This document shows positions 12,244 through 23,869 of a stretch of 60,000 nucleotides of DNA, in pieces; the first letter of the stretch is position 1, and every line of letters begins with the position of its first letter. Below the pieces are notes generated by a model. It saw only the letters and a program-made list of their open reading frames with translations, had not been told where the DNA came from and ran no database searches. Source of the DNA: Cristatella mucedo (lineage: Eukaryota; Bryozoa; Phylactolaemata; Cristatellidae); the NCBI GenBank assembly GCA_009760855.2, contig WPIO01000017.1, positions 6,006,501-6,066,500 of the forward strand, read 5' to 3'. The position numbers and the translations under genes were made by a program.

Positions 12244-13499
12244 TGCTAAACCCTTCAGGGCAGCTAGACCTTCTACGGTAAAAGTCACACACTAAGCAGA
12301 ATAAATTGTCGGTGGAAAAGACCTGCCCACCAAGGACAAGGTCTTGGGCACAAACACTGCTACATTCTAGGGTCTCAACAGTAGCACTAATATCGGAATG
12401 TCGTTTATCAATATAATAATCAGAAATGCATTCGAAGCTATATCTACATCACAGACATCATAACATCTACAAGGTCGAGTTGACTGGCCCTGAACCGGTC
12501 AGGTCCTGGTGTTTTTTGTTCGTATCGACACAGGAAATCTTGACATGCTATTTCATCTTTGTTACTTTCTAGAGGCAAATCAGGCACTTGGTATACAATT
12601 ACGTTCACTCTCTACTAATGCAGAGCACGTTTTCTACAATCACAACGGAAGCCCATCTTTTGCAGCAGTCCAGACAGGTGCTAATCCACTCGTCTCAAGA
12701 CAGAGTGAGCACTTGTGGTGACTGGGCCCTGCATGGTAGTCATCTCAGATGGCCAGGCATCACGAAACCAAGAAAGTCAATGTTCGAGCTAGCGTTTGGT
12801 ATCCTTAGTGAGCTGCACCAGCAACCTACTAATCAGCCCGGATGAGCTTATAAAAGGGTGTCTCAACTTCAAGCATAGATAGCCATTCGTAGCCCCCACC
12901 CCATCTTGGCAGAGCAACCTGCTGAAGAGGGTGCTGGGCAGCACTGCTTCCAGGTCTCCCTGCTCTATGCTTAGCCAAGGATGGGCTAAACTCTTAATTG
13001 CACTGGCTGGCCAATGCTAAGAGAGGTTGCTGCAGGGGGAATGCCGAGCTCCCCTCCCGCACACCCCTGCATAGTCGATTCAAGCTGGGGGGGAGTCGGT
13101 GGGGGGCAGGGGGTCACATAACCCCTTATGTGCGACCGTTAGCATTAGTTGGGGGAATGGCATCGGCCCTGCTTCGTTTGATCAATAGAGCTGAAGCACA
13201 GGCTATAACAGCAGGCCTCAAGGAGTCAATCAAAAGATGGGAACACCGACTTACCTCGAAGGGTCACTGGATTTGAAGCCACGTGATTGGGAAGACGACC
13301 AGTAGGTTGAGAGGTTGGGTCGAGGCCACTAGTTGGTCACTGGCTGCTCACCATTTGAGAATGTGCCCATAATCTCAGCTAAGAATGGATGCCTGATGAC
13401 GAACACATAATCTGGTTTCACCGCACTACTACCCCGGACAGAATGATTCCTCCCTCACCATTTCAGCTGCACGGTAGGGTCACAGGCAAGGAGCTATTG
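10426..13499. other. Unassigned DNA around the 12.1-kb CA tract
   Basis: No gene supported. Runs of C (10873, 11896) and G (13086-13116), and an 'acgacgacaatgacg' stretch near 11345, are the only low-complexity parts. Confidence 0.42.
12141..12242. repeat. CA microsatellite with GC block
   Basis: CACG repeats, then (GC)6, then (CA)n with ATAC/TCAC interruptions. Confidence 0.93.
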
Positions 13500-14227
13500 G
13501 GATTGATAAGAGTTCACCAGGCCGGTATAGGTAACATTGCAAAAACTCAGTCCTGCTTAGACACAGAAACCAAATCCCAGCTGGTCCATGCATTTGTGAC
13601 ATCATCGTCTTCACTAATGAAACTTACCACTTGCAGGTCTTCAGGGCTATGCAATCAGACACTTACAGTTGGTGCAAAGCTCTCCAGCTAGGCATGTCGG
13701 TCGTGAATGTAGAAGTTGCCACATTAACCACCTCTTGCCGACCTGCACTGGCTCCCCATCAAGCAGCAAATCAACTTTAAGCTTTTATCACTCACTTTCA
13801 GGTCCCTTCTTTCTCTTGCTCCAGCCTACCTCTTAGAACTACTTCCCAATCAGGCCATCGAACCACCCCCGAATCCCACTTTTGACTAAACGTCATTTAG
13901 CTGTGCTTCAAAACAACCTCAAATCCTTTGGAGATCGCCCCTTTAGTTCGTATGTTTCTAAAGCCTAGAAGTCACTCCCACCAGACGACGAAACATCCCC
14001 TGATTCGACATTTAGAAAAAGCTAAAAAAGAAACTTTTGCAGTCATGCTCTCACAGCATTTGTTGGGTCCTTGTAAATTGCCCTAAGTGCGCTTATGCAT
14101 GCTGACAATGTTCCTGTTACCAATAACCATATCGTCATGCTTCCCTCACACCCTATGTACAGTGCCAAGAAAGAGATTAAGTTCTCTGATGGTGTTATAC
14201 AAACATATTTTTACTATTATTACTATA
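13500..14227 (+). mobile_element. LINE-A fragment, decayed ORF2 C-terminus and tail
   Basis: Homologous at DNA level to the copy at 49.2 kb from 'attgcaaaaactcagtcctg' onward. The conserved HWLPVKQR-type and 'APAYL' stretches are recognisable, but the frame is broken by several stops and indels. It ends with a tail containing GAGATTAAGTTCTCT and a degenerate (TTA)n. Confidence 0.8.
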
Positions 14228-14332
14228 AGGTAAACTGAAGAAAATCATTGCATCCGACCAGTTGGAAATTTTTAAACTTAAAAAGAATAGTAGTGGAACC
14301 ACGAGACTACACTTTTTGCATAACAATTTGCA

Positions 14333-14805
14333 GTAATAATAATAATACATTTGATCAAGCACCCTCAGAGAACTCAAATCTCTTTCTAGGGGCTTTACAA
14401 GTGCTGCAAAGGAAGCACGATCGAATGGTTAATGGTCTCATGCTCAATAAACCACAAGAATAACATGGTTAGGGGTGACATGCACAGGATCAGCATGCAC
14501 GTATAGTTAGTGGCAACATGCACAGTGTCAGCATGCATAAGCACATAAAGGACGAATCACAGGGACCAGCTAAGTGCTGTCATAAATATATGCACTTTTA
14601 GTTTCATTTTAAATGTGGACAAGTGAGTAGATGTCGCGACGAAGGTCAGGAGTGAGTTCCAGGCTTTGGGAGTATATGAACTCTCCAAAGGATTTGAAGT
14701 TTGTACGAGGTATAGGTAAGCAGTTAGATTCCGAAAAGCAGGTAGGACGATGCTTAGCCTGGTCGGGGAGATGATCTGATAGGTGAGAATAACATTGATA
14801 TAAAT
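14333..14805 (-). mobile_element. LINE-A fragment, minus strand
   Basis: It starts with (AAT)n and the inverted tail hairpin, then the 3' UTR with its GCATGC-containing direct repeats. The minus-strand reading 14557-14832 ends FKMKLKVHIFMTALSWSL, the counterpart of FKRNLKTYLFRTAFSGSL in the best copy. It faces away from the plus-strand LINE-A tail at 15.03 kb. Confidence 0.8.
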
Positions 14806-15023
14806 ATCGAGTACATCAGCAGCAACAAACAACAGTAAGCGATTACAGGCAATCGCAAGACAAGACAGTCAGCTGTCAGGTGCTGCAAATGCTGTCCCTC
14901 TTTTAGCTGAAGAAGATGAGAATCCAGAAAGCATTCAAGCGCCATACGAAGACATATCGACGACAACTGGATATGCTCAATGCCGGATACAACCCCACTA
15001 AGTATAAGATGCAGCACAACAAA

Positions 15024-15256
15024 TGGTGCTTATGTGTGCTGACACTGTGCATGCTGCCACTAACCACATTTGCATGCTGACCCTGTGCATGTCACCCCTA
15101 ACCATGTTATTCACTTTGTTTGTTTATCAAGCATGATTTTACTCACCATTCAATTGCATTTCCCTTTGCAGCAAATGTAAAGCGCCTAGAGAGAGATTAA
15201 GTTCTCTGAGGGCGCTTTATCAAGTGCATTATTATTATTATTATTAGTAGTAGTAC
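15024..15256 (+). mobile_element. LINE-A 3' end fragment
   Basis: Only the 3' UTR (both direct-repeat units), the tail hairpin (GCGCC...GGCGC) and an (ATT)n tract are present. It is very close in sequence to the 3' end of the copy at 49.2 kb. Confidence 0.85.
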
Positions 15257-17832
15257 CTAAACGATCGTCCAGCTGCCTTGGCATAGTTCTCTCCAAGGGC
15301 TAGCAGCTGGAACACCTTTCTGTCTGAAAGTGCCAATCAAATAGCACCTTTAGTCAAAACCAGCAAGTGCAATGTGACTGGCGGGCTGGCTAACTCGCAA
15401 CTTTGATCTTTCAAAAAACCATCAGCAATATTCCAAACGTGCATAATCATTTAGCTCCACTAGCACCCAACAAGAATCCACTGTTGTACATAGAAGAAGT
15501 ATCAAATCGAAGTCGGCCCTGCTTAGAGAGTAAGGTGGGTGCCTGCCTGCAGCAGAGATGGTTTGGCATCTTACTTCTGCAGCATTGCCAGCACGTGATC
15601 ATTGCCCTGGACACGGGGTAGGGGGTGGGTGGGTGGACGTGGTACGCTGCTAAATCAATCTTAATCACGAAACGGCTTTCTTCGGGGGGGGGGCCCGAAC
15701 GAATTACGCTGTCACACCAACAGCACATCTGGTGCTGTGGTTAGGTGCAAACCATTAGGTGAAAAGTACCTCCTTCTGCATCGTTGGGCTTTTGCTAGTA
15801 GTCCTCATGCTTACCACTGCCAGGGTCTCATGACACGAGGAGCAATGTTACTCGCAAAAAACTTGCAGTCTGAGATTGCAGAACTCAAGCCGCCTGATGA
15901 CGCATGGAGCACTAGAAAGGCAGCTGGTACCAAGAAGGATAGACGATAGCAAAACAAACTCAACATGTCGAGGGTCTCGGCATGCTAAAAACAAATAACC
16001 CAAACCTCTGCAGTGCTGCCTGCACTGTCTGGATGAGAAGAGCAGCAATGAGGAATGAGGCGGCTCGGCCGACTCGAGACTCGAGGCGGCCATCAGACTG
16101 CTCGATCAGGTCGCTCAATGAAGCAGCAGCCAGATGCCCTGGAGAGGGCAGCCCAATCTCACAGATGGTTGCATGCCGTGCGCCTGTCATCTTTCGGTCA
16201 CGAACTATTTCGGGCCACGAGGGCAGCTCCTTTCTGCCAATGTTGCAGCCGTGTGGGCACACTCACTGGGCAAAAGTACATGCACACTTACACACACATT
16301 ACCGGGTCAGCAATCTGTCTTGGCCACCGAAGCAAAGCAGATTGGTCTCGGCTGACAAGGCCCTTGGTTAAGCTTGCTCCTAATCCAAAGACTATCGATG
16401 AGGCTACTGCTTTGGCATAAAAAAGGTCTCTCCTCAGCCGAGTCCAAAGGTGCACTCTGTCACTATGCCAGCGGCACGCTGTGGTAGGGTCTGGTCAGAA
16501 ACCTCTTGTTTGGTTTTTGCTAATCGTGGAACTGCCACAGATACAGCTGCATAAGTAGTTCCCTGCTACTCGATAGGCACACAAACACGTCTGATTGGTG
16601 ACTGTTGTGCGATTTCAACTATTTATTCGCTTGCCACTCGAGTAAACTTTACAATATCCTAGTGGGTGAAAGCAGCTGTTTCCATTAGGGCAGCAGCAGC
16701 AGACTTGTAACAACAGCACAGCACTTCCTACGGCTTGAATACTCGTAAGCAATCCATCTTGACATGCCTGCAGCATCGTCACCGAAGTTCCGGACCGAGC
16801 CATTGACGTCGGCAGCTTGGGCAGAGGAGAAACACCAATCTTACTTTTGCAGCTTGTCCTTCGGTTCACCAACGTTGGTCATTCATGGGGCAGGATCCTC
16901 AAAACATTCCTTTCCCACAGGAATTAAGCCACCGAAGTAGACATCTGTCATCATATTCGGAGCCATTCCAAGTTCAGAGTGGCTACATGGTGGTTTTAAA
17001 CCATTCACTAGCTCGACAAGAACGTCTTTCGTGTCGTGTTTCACGTTACCCTAACAGTGGCTTTTAGGTTTCGGCTTAGCATGATTGAAGTCACAGGCAG
17101 TACATTCGACCTCGCGAGGTCCACCTGCACTACTACACAGGACCTGCAGAAAGCCAAAACTCAGCTCAACCTCTTTGATCAAGTACAGTGACGTATAAAG
17201 GTCGGATGATTCCACAGCCCCATTTTTGCATCAGCAGATGCACCCACGTGGCTATCGCTTGGTGCAGAGTAATAAAGGATTTCTTACCAGCTGAAGGAGT
17301 CGTGAAATGTGGGCCTTACCACCAGGCGAAGATCCTAAGTGGCACGTGAAAAAGTCCTACGGAGGCGTGGTATTTCTCTGCAGAACTGCATCAGATCATG
17401 CCCAACGATTGTCTCGTGGCCGTCAAGCAAGCAACTAAGTGCATATCCATTCAGTAGGGTAGACCTTACTCATACGGTCAACACGTTGTGGACAGTGCAG
17501 CAGCTAGCAGAAGTCTGCTGAAGTGTATGCTCTCTCATGCATGTGACACAGGTGCTGAAGGTGGCTTGTCATCATTCCCAGCAGCACTTTAGTACAAGAC
17601 AAGCATTTGAAACCGGTTCTACAATAGCATGCAATAAATCAAACGACATTCATCGCATACATTATTAGTGGCAATCAAGCCGTTAAGATATTTCCCCTCA
17701 TACTGCAGAAGATGCCCTATCGCCGGCTGAGCTTAATGTATGTATATAGCCTGAACACATTGAACGATTCGTGTTAAGTCAGACGAGCGGTTAGTAAGAC
17801 GACAGGTCGAAGGAGTAATACAGTATAATTCA
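15257..17832. other. No feature recognised
   Basis: Mixed composition, no LINE/SINE match and no convincing exon; short G run at 15685. Confidence 0.42.
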
Positions 17833-17955
17833 ATTGCATAGCACCGCCCCGAGAGAACTTAATCTCTATTCAGGCGCTTCACATATGCCACGGGGCTCGA
17901 GCCAACGACCTCGGTAATCAAACACAGTCACCTTGACCTTTGCCGGGGCCAGAAC
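17833..17955 (-). mobile_element. SINE-A, minus strand
   Basis: On the minus strand: a tRNA-like head, B-box-like 'ttggctcgagccccgtggc', 'catatgtgaagcgcctgaat', then 'gagattaagttctctcgggg' and 'gcaattgaatt'. No coding capacity. Confidence 0.78.
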
Positions 17956-17989
17956 CTTAAACACATGATGACAAACAAACAAATGACAA

Positions 17990-18026
17990 ACAGATGACGT
18001 GCAGGCCAAACCTGCACGTCATCTGT
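17990..18026. repeat. Perfect 16-bp inverted repeat, 5-nt loop
   Basis: ACAGATGACGTGCAGG, loop ccaaa, CCTGCACGTCATCTGT. Directly upstream are (acaa)n-like bases. The function is unknown; it contains TGACGT cores on both arms. Confidence 0.7.
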
Positions 18027-18214
18027 ACTTCTGACAGCTAAGCCGGAGCAAGGGCATGGAAGGACCAAAAAGTTACTAATAGGACCTGCTAAGTTGATAC
18101 GATCCGTTAGTGGATAGTGAGGAAGTGCAGGTAACCGAAAAGCAGTTTTACATCCTCTTGATCCTTTGGCTGCAAGAAATGAGTAATTATTTCTGTTTTT
18201 CCATGAAGGGAGAT

Positions 18215-18622
18215 AAGTGATGGTGTTGTGCGACCATCACCACATGCTCGAAATTTAGGTGCCGTTTCGACATCTGCCTAAATTTTAAAAGCTTCATTCA
18301 GAAGACTGCTTCTACAGCTAGCCATTACGTCCGATCCCTATCTAAGATTAGGAGCTGTCTTCCACAGAGGCATGCAAAAACTTTAACTAGCTCCTAAGTT
18401 TTATCTTGGCTTGATTATTGTAATTCCCTTTTGGCTAGGCTACCAAAGAAAGCAACTACACCACTGGAAATGGCTACGAATATGGCTGCAAGGCTAGTTT
18501 TCAAGTCCCAGAGGTTTGACCACGTGTCTCCTGTGCTAAAAGAGCTAGGATGGCTGCCGGTTGAGCAACTGATACAGAACAAAGTTCTTATGCTGACCCA
18601 CAAGGCCTGCTTCGGCTTGTAA
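18215..18622 (+). mobile_element. LINE-B, ORF2 fragment broken by an inverted LINE-B segment
   Basis: Starts at 'gtgatggtgttgtgcgacc' (RARNLGVVF region) and runs in plus orientation to MLTHKACFGL, where it stops abruptly at 'ttcggcttg' and meets (TAATG)4 of an inverted copy. Its own 3' part is absent. Confidence 0.82.
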
Positions 18623-19137
18623 TGTAATGTAATGTAATGTATCTCCGTCTGTAACTCCACAAAGTCATCAAGACCATGTGGGTGTTACGCAGGAGAGTTG
18701 TGTATAGCGCACTCACAGCCTAAGTGGCTTTCGGTATGCATTCGATAGCCAACAGACTTCGTCTCACGCAACAAAGAGAAAGTGGGAAGCATAGCTGAGT
18801 CAGGAGACCAGTTGAGGTAGTGAGTAGCATAGAAGTAGCAGCTCAGGACCACTGAAAAGGATGAGCCATAGTCGGCAGTAGGGGAGTAGTTGTCGTTTCG
18901 TAAGAATTGTGGAAGCGAGTTCCACAGTCTAGGACCTGCAGAGCTAAAGCTTCTGTCGCCAACTGTCTTTAAGCGGAGGAATGGGACAGCTAATTTATTG
19001 TCCACACAGGACCTGAGGGCGCGAACAGGCTGAAACTGATGCAGCAGTTCAGCTAGGTATGGAGGAGCCAAAGGCTTTGCCGTTCTAATAGGTGATGCTA
19101 TTGTGCGGCCATACATTACATTACATTTACATTACAA
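18623..19137 (-). mobile_element. LINE-B 3' part in inverse orientation, with a short re-inverted 5' end
   Basis: On the minus strand: LAPPYLAELLHQFQPVRALR through SAGPRLWNSLPQFL to LGCECAIHNSPA, then the tail and (ACATT)4 ending at 18623. At its upstream end (about 19075) the sequence flips: 19075-19112 is plus-strand LINE-B ('aggctttgccgttctaatag') from a more 5' part of the element. This is followed by a second ACATT-like array to 19137. A 5' segment inverted relative to the 3' part is the mark of twin-primed reverse transcription. Confidence 0.78.
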
Positions 19138-19459
19138 GATGCAAATGTTCGAATAGACACGTCTATCTAAACAAATAGCTCTTCACTGGTAAGAGCATGT
19201 TTAAACAACCTCCTTATCTTTTGTTTTGCAAAAATGCATAGGAATCTACTCTATTTTTGGATGGAGAAACAACTTCTGGCTGGAAAACTCTCGAGCGAAA
19301 AAGTATCGAAGGCCCGTTGGTTCTGAGGATTACCAGGAATTCGACAGTAACACATTAAATTAGACCAAAGCGAAAAGAGCAAATGCATCCAAATAAAATA
19401 ATGTTTTTCATGATGGCATCTTTACAAACGGATATACGAAACAGAAAAATACCGAAAGA

Positions 19460-19463
<4 letters not shown>

Positions 19464-19552
<89 letters not shown>

Positions 19553-19586
19553 CACACATGCACACATATACATATACACACACACA
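19464..19586. repeat. CA and AT/CA microsatellite
   Basis: (CA)n of about 78 bp followed by (AT)5 and mixed ATAC/CACATG repeats. Confidence 0.93.
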
Positions 19587-19589
19587 TGA

Positions 19590-20131
19590 GATCTTATTGC
19601 TTGCAGACTCGCTTCATTAAAGTGAGAAAGTCCATCGGGCCGAAAGATGGCAGACTTTCGTCACGTGGCAAGACGGTGCACTTTCCTCAAGAGGCAAGAT
19701 TGCGCAGCATTGACTTCCGTGATGGAGCTACTAAGACTCAGCGAGGCACATGTCCACAGGCAATGAGCTGCTCGTAAATTTACACGTCTATTACACGTCC
19801 CTCCCGAAAAAACTGGTCATGGAAGACACTGCTACACCACCATCCAGTCGACTTTGCATATAAGAATATCGGATATAGAAATACCCTGTTTATAAGAATA
19901 GTACTTCTGCCTCCCACATTTAGTCCCAATATTAGTATCACTCCGCATATGAGAATACTCCCGAATATAAGATTGCCTATTTGCCGGCCGAGTGTATTCC
20001 TGTAAGAGGAGTCGACTGCCGAGTCACAAGAACTGAAGGATGAAAATGGCCTCTCTAAGGTCGGTTTGATTTGACAAAGAAATATTTGGGGTAAATAATG
20101 CATTTTAATGGTAAACCATTGTAATAGTAAA
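19590..20131. other. AT-rich segment with repeated TATAAGAATA motif
   Basis: Near 19858-19975 the motif (A)TATAAGAATA or a close variant recurs four times in about 110 bp, which is typical of subterminal repeats of old DNA transposons. The 130-codon minus-strand frame here is hydrophobic and has no recognised domain. Confidence 0.35.
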
Positions 20132-20186
20132 GCCCTGCTTAAAGTACTGACAGCACTGCTTATGTCTGACATTCTTTAAGCAGGGC
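20132..20186. repeat. Perfect 13-bp inverted repeat, 29-nt loop
   Basis: GCCCTGCTTAAAG ... CTTTAAGCAGGGC, just 5' of a LINE-A fragment. May be a terminus of an old DNA element. Confidence 0.6.
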
Positions 20187-20214
20187 GGTCACACAGGTGG
20201 TAGTAATTCGGATA

Positions 20215-20860
20215 AGTAGGCCTTGCAGAATTCGGACCTGTTTAGACACGGAAACCAAATTCAAGTTGGTCTGTTCATTTGTGACATCATGTCTTGACTT
20301 ATGCAACTCACTACTTGCAGGTCTTCTCGATTATGCAATCAGGCGCAAAACTCTCCAGCAAGGTACGTCGGTCGTGAGTGTAGCAGTTGCCACATTACAC
20401 CAGTTCTCACCGACGTGCACTAGTTACACGTCAAGCAGTAAATCAACTGCAAGCTTTTCTCTCTCACATCCCTCCCTTCTCTGGCTCTAACCTACCTCTC
20501 TGAGCTACTTCCCGATCAGGCCATCAAACCACCAGCTCTTCGGACTAAAATTTATTTAGCTGTGCCTCGAAATAGCCTCAAAGCATTTGGAGATCCTGCC
20601 TTTAATTCGTATGCACCTTAAGCCTGGAACTCACCCCAACAAACGTCGCGACATCCCTCCATTTGGTGACATTTTTAAAGAAGCTAACAATGCAAATTTT
20701 CCTCCCAGCTTTTTCTGTGTCCCAGTGAATTGTCCTTTATATGTTTATGTGTGCTGAGACCGTGCATTTTTTCACTAATCATAGTGTAATGCTTCCATTA
20801 AAGCATATGTAAAATGCCTAGTCAGAGATTTGGTTCTCTGAAGATACCACTGAAATGCCT
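20215..20860 (+). mobile_element. LINE-A fragment, decayed
   Basis: Same region of ORF2 as at 13.5 kb (starting near 'ttcggacctgtttagacacgg'), with many stops, followed by a degraded tail with GAGATTTGGTTCTCT. Confidence 0.75.
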
Positions 20861-21490
20861 TTTTGTTAGTGTTATTTCAAGCACAATAAATAGGACAAGG
20901 TGTTCGGTACCAGCACCTCACCCGGAGAGCACTAGCAAACTACATACTTGCACGTACCAGCTGACAAATCTTAGTAGCAAGCCTACTGTTCGTCAGCCTG
21001 ACACTTGTTCCACGGGCTCACACTTGTTATTGATTCCACGAACATATCAAAGCTGCTTAGTTACAGAGAAGTACCAACAGATAGCAATATCCAATATTGA
21101 AGCCATGACGGGTAAGTGCAAAGGGAGCTGACGGGGAGTCCTTTCACTTTGCCAGGGTGCAGTAAAATCATTTGCCTGCCGTCGAATCCATCACTTTCAC
21201 GAGGCCTTCAAACCACACAAGGCTCAGTCCTAAGTTGTCGACAGCTGCTCTAATCGATCCTAGGTCTGAATAACATCATCGGGTAGGCTTCGACAGATGC
21301 ACATGCCTGTGGCATTTGTGCTGCACCAGCAATAGCACTCACGTCTGTATGCAGTCATACCATTGCAGTTGGCTTAATGTTCGAAGCAGCTCGATCAAAA
21401 TTAAGGAGCAATACAGAGGGGAGAGATACAAATAAATATAGGTTCAGAGACAACGACAGAATGAGACAAGTAGAGAACAGACGGCAGAAA

Positions 21491-21496
<6 letters not shown>

Positions 21497-21538
<42 letters not shown>
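21497..21538. repeat. GA microsatellite
   Basis: (GA)21. Confidence 0.93.
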
Positions 21539-21540
<2 letters not shown>

Positions 21541-23215
21541 TAGAGTGCACGGTGGAGGAACAGAAGGACTTAAAGTGAAGGAAGAGAGTTTGACCGAGCA
21601 ACATTGCACCCAAGTGCATGTAGAGACAAGCAAGTGCCCACCATGCACCGTCACGAGAGTGAGTCCACACGCTTGCAGTGCTATGCCACAGCTAGAAAGC
21701 CACGGGAAGCTACGTCCTGCCTGAGTCAGCGATCCCTTCAAGCATGCAGTTCCAGAGAGCACTGCCTGCCTGTCCATAGCTGCAACGGTTGACCCCCCCC
21801 CCTTTAAAGTACCAGACAGCCTGCATGCAGCAACTGCCTTAGTAGGAAAAAACAGTTGCCACTAGCCTGAGAAGCAATCCATCACACCTGCTTCAACCTC
21901 AGAGCAGCTACACATACCCTTGTAATGAACAGGAGCAACTGCTGCCCCTGCTCCATCAGCTGACTCTATCCTCTGGAAGGTCTAGTGATAGGCTGGGCAG
22001 AGACCGCAGGCACTCACACACGCAAGTACGAGTGAGCATGCGCACACACATACATGGTTTAGCCTGATGAACGAGGATGACTTACCAAATTTATACAGCT
22101 CCACTGGGCTGGAAGGGCACATATCACGTGACAGGCAGCCACATGCCGGTTGCCCGTTGTTACCTGCCAGTGGGTTCAGATAGAGCATTATAATGTGTTT
22201 ATCTAGAACACAGTAGAGCGTTGGGAGGGATGCGCCGCATGCACCTGCGTGCAGGGTGCGTGCATGAATACGAATAGGTGTGGCTATGTGTCAGTTTGAG
22301 GTGGGCATGGATGTAGGTAGCGAGCACAGACAGTCGTGCAGGGGAGGCGACGACGCCTACCGGAGTGCGAGCATACCTAGAATTGCAAGCAAGCCGATGG
22401 GGAAATGGAGGAGAAAATGGACGTTCGCTGTGAACGAACGACTAGGTAAGCATCATCCACTGAGCACAAAGAAAGAAAGGCTAAATACAGTCGGTGCAGT
22501 CCCTCCTCTCTGTCAGTCTGTCTGTCTCTGTCTGTCTGTCTCTCTCTCTCTCCCTCTGGGCTGGGCTGAATGCATAGCCAGGATCAACCGGCCGGTGACA
22601 TAGCACGACAGGGTGACAAAACTACCGACTACAAAAAAAATTGGATGGCAACCCGGATTGTGTGAGTCCAAGCTTTTTGTACTGACTGAAAAATCGCCCA
22701 GCTGAATAATGCATGGGCAGCTCCACACTACAACCGGCTGAAATACTATGAGTCGACATTCGAGCCATGGTGAGTGCCTGCCAACCGAGCCTGGCAACAT
22801 GGAAATAGCCGAGGCACCTGGTAGCACGGTAGATCGGCTAATTTATGGGGTGATAGCTTTTGACATCCTTTCGACATTCCTGACAAGGATAGGATCAAGA
22901 CCAGATCCAGGCTATTAGCCAGGGGCACCGTAATCCTTCACCGAACCTCGGCTTCGACTGGCCAAGCCGACCAGGAGCTGGCTGGCTGCCAACACTGCCC
23001 GAGCCCATCAACTGCCACAAGCGAGTGACGCAACCAGTGACCACTGCCTGCATGCGCTACAGCTGACGATCTGCCCCTGCCGCCACCACCACTGCAGTGT
23101 TGTACAAGGCAAAAGCCACCAACAGCAGTAAGAGCTCAAGATATGACATCCCAGCAGTTTTGTTCTCCCCCAGCAGGCTGCTAAATAACCCAGGGTGGTT
23201 CGGCATTCAAACTAC

Positions 23216-23265
23216 GAGCTGCCGGTGGCCATTTGCTTTTGAGCTGCCGGTGGCCATTTGCTTTC
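23216..23265 (+). repeat. Tandem duplication of about 25 bp
   Basis: 'gagctgccggtggccatttg' + 'ctttt' occurs twice back to back, a recent local duplication. Confidence 0.75.
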
Positions 23266-23427
23266 AGCATTTTCTCTTTGCACTCGAATGCATTACAGTT
23301 TAGAGACTCAGACAGATCACTTCCAGCAAGACTCTGACCGTGTGCTCTGCACCTTGTTTTCGAGATACAACAGAATCATAAAAGCTTAATGCCGATATGC
23401 CTGCTTGCTCAGCTGGAATAATTCATT

Positions 23428-23465
23428 GAAGTAAATGATCATCATTTACTTCGACGAATTCGTCG
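23428..23465. repeat. Two adjoining palindromes
   Basis: GAAGTAAATGA-tca-TCATTTACTTC (23428-23452) runs straight into the palindrome CGACGAATTCGTCG (23452-23465). Confidence 0.7.
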
Positions 23466-23869
23466 ATGTTTCTAGACCGAGACACCGACTTGTCCAGCAG
23501 GTCATCCGGGGCAGGGCAGCAGGTAATGCAATCTGAAGTTCTGTTCAAAAGTGGTCATCCTCAGCTCGGCTCACAACGCTCGGCCGGCAGCACTTCTCGT
23601 GAGGCTCCAGACGAGGCTCCGGCAGATGCACCGAACCGAAAGGGCTAGCCGTACGTCTTTCCAGCAGCGTAAACTCCTGTGACTAGGAGTGGCGGCTGGG
23701 GGGGAGAAGGGGTGGCTCGGCAATGGTAAAGATACATCGGACTAAAGTCGGATGGCAATCGGTCGAGCATGCTAGCAAATGCGTGAAAGCATTAATCAAA
23801 CTCCCCCCTCGATCATTCGTTCAATTCACTGACCAGTAAATCGCTCACGGCCTTGCGACTAGCCATTAA

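Larger units (their letters stand above)
20861..23869. other. Unassigned DNA
   Basis: Contains the GA tract at 21.5 kb, a (GTCT)n/(CT)n stretch near 22518-22556, C run at 21794, and the small repeats at 23.2 and 23.43 kb. No gene recognised. Confidence 0.42.

Noticed and set aside
19780-20172. 130-codon minus-strand hydrophobic frame
   Set aside because: Overlaps repeated TATAAGAATA motifs that look transposon-derived; no start context or homology recognised.
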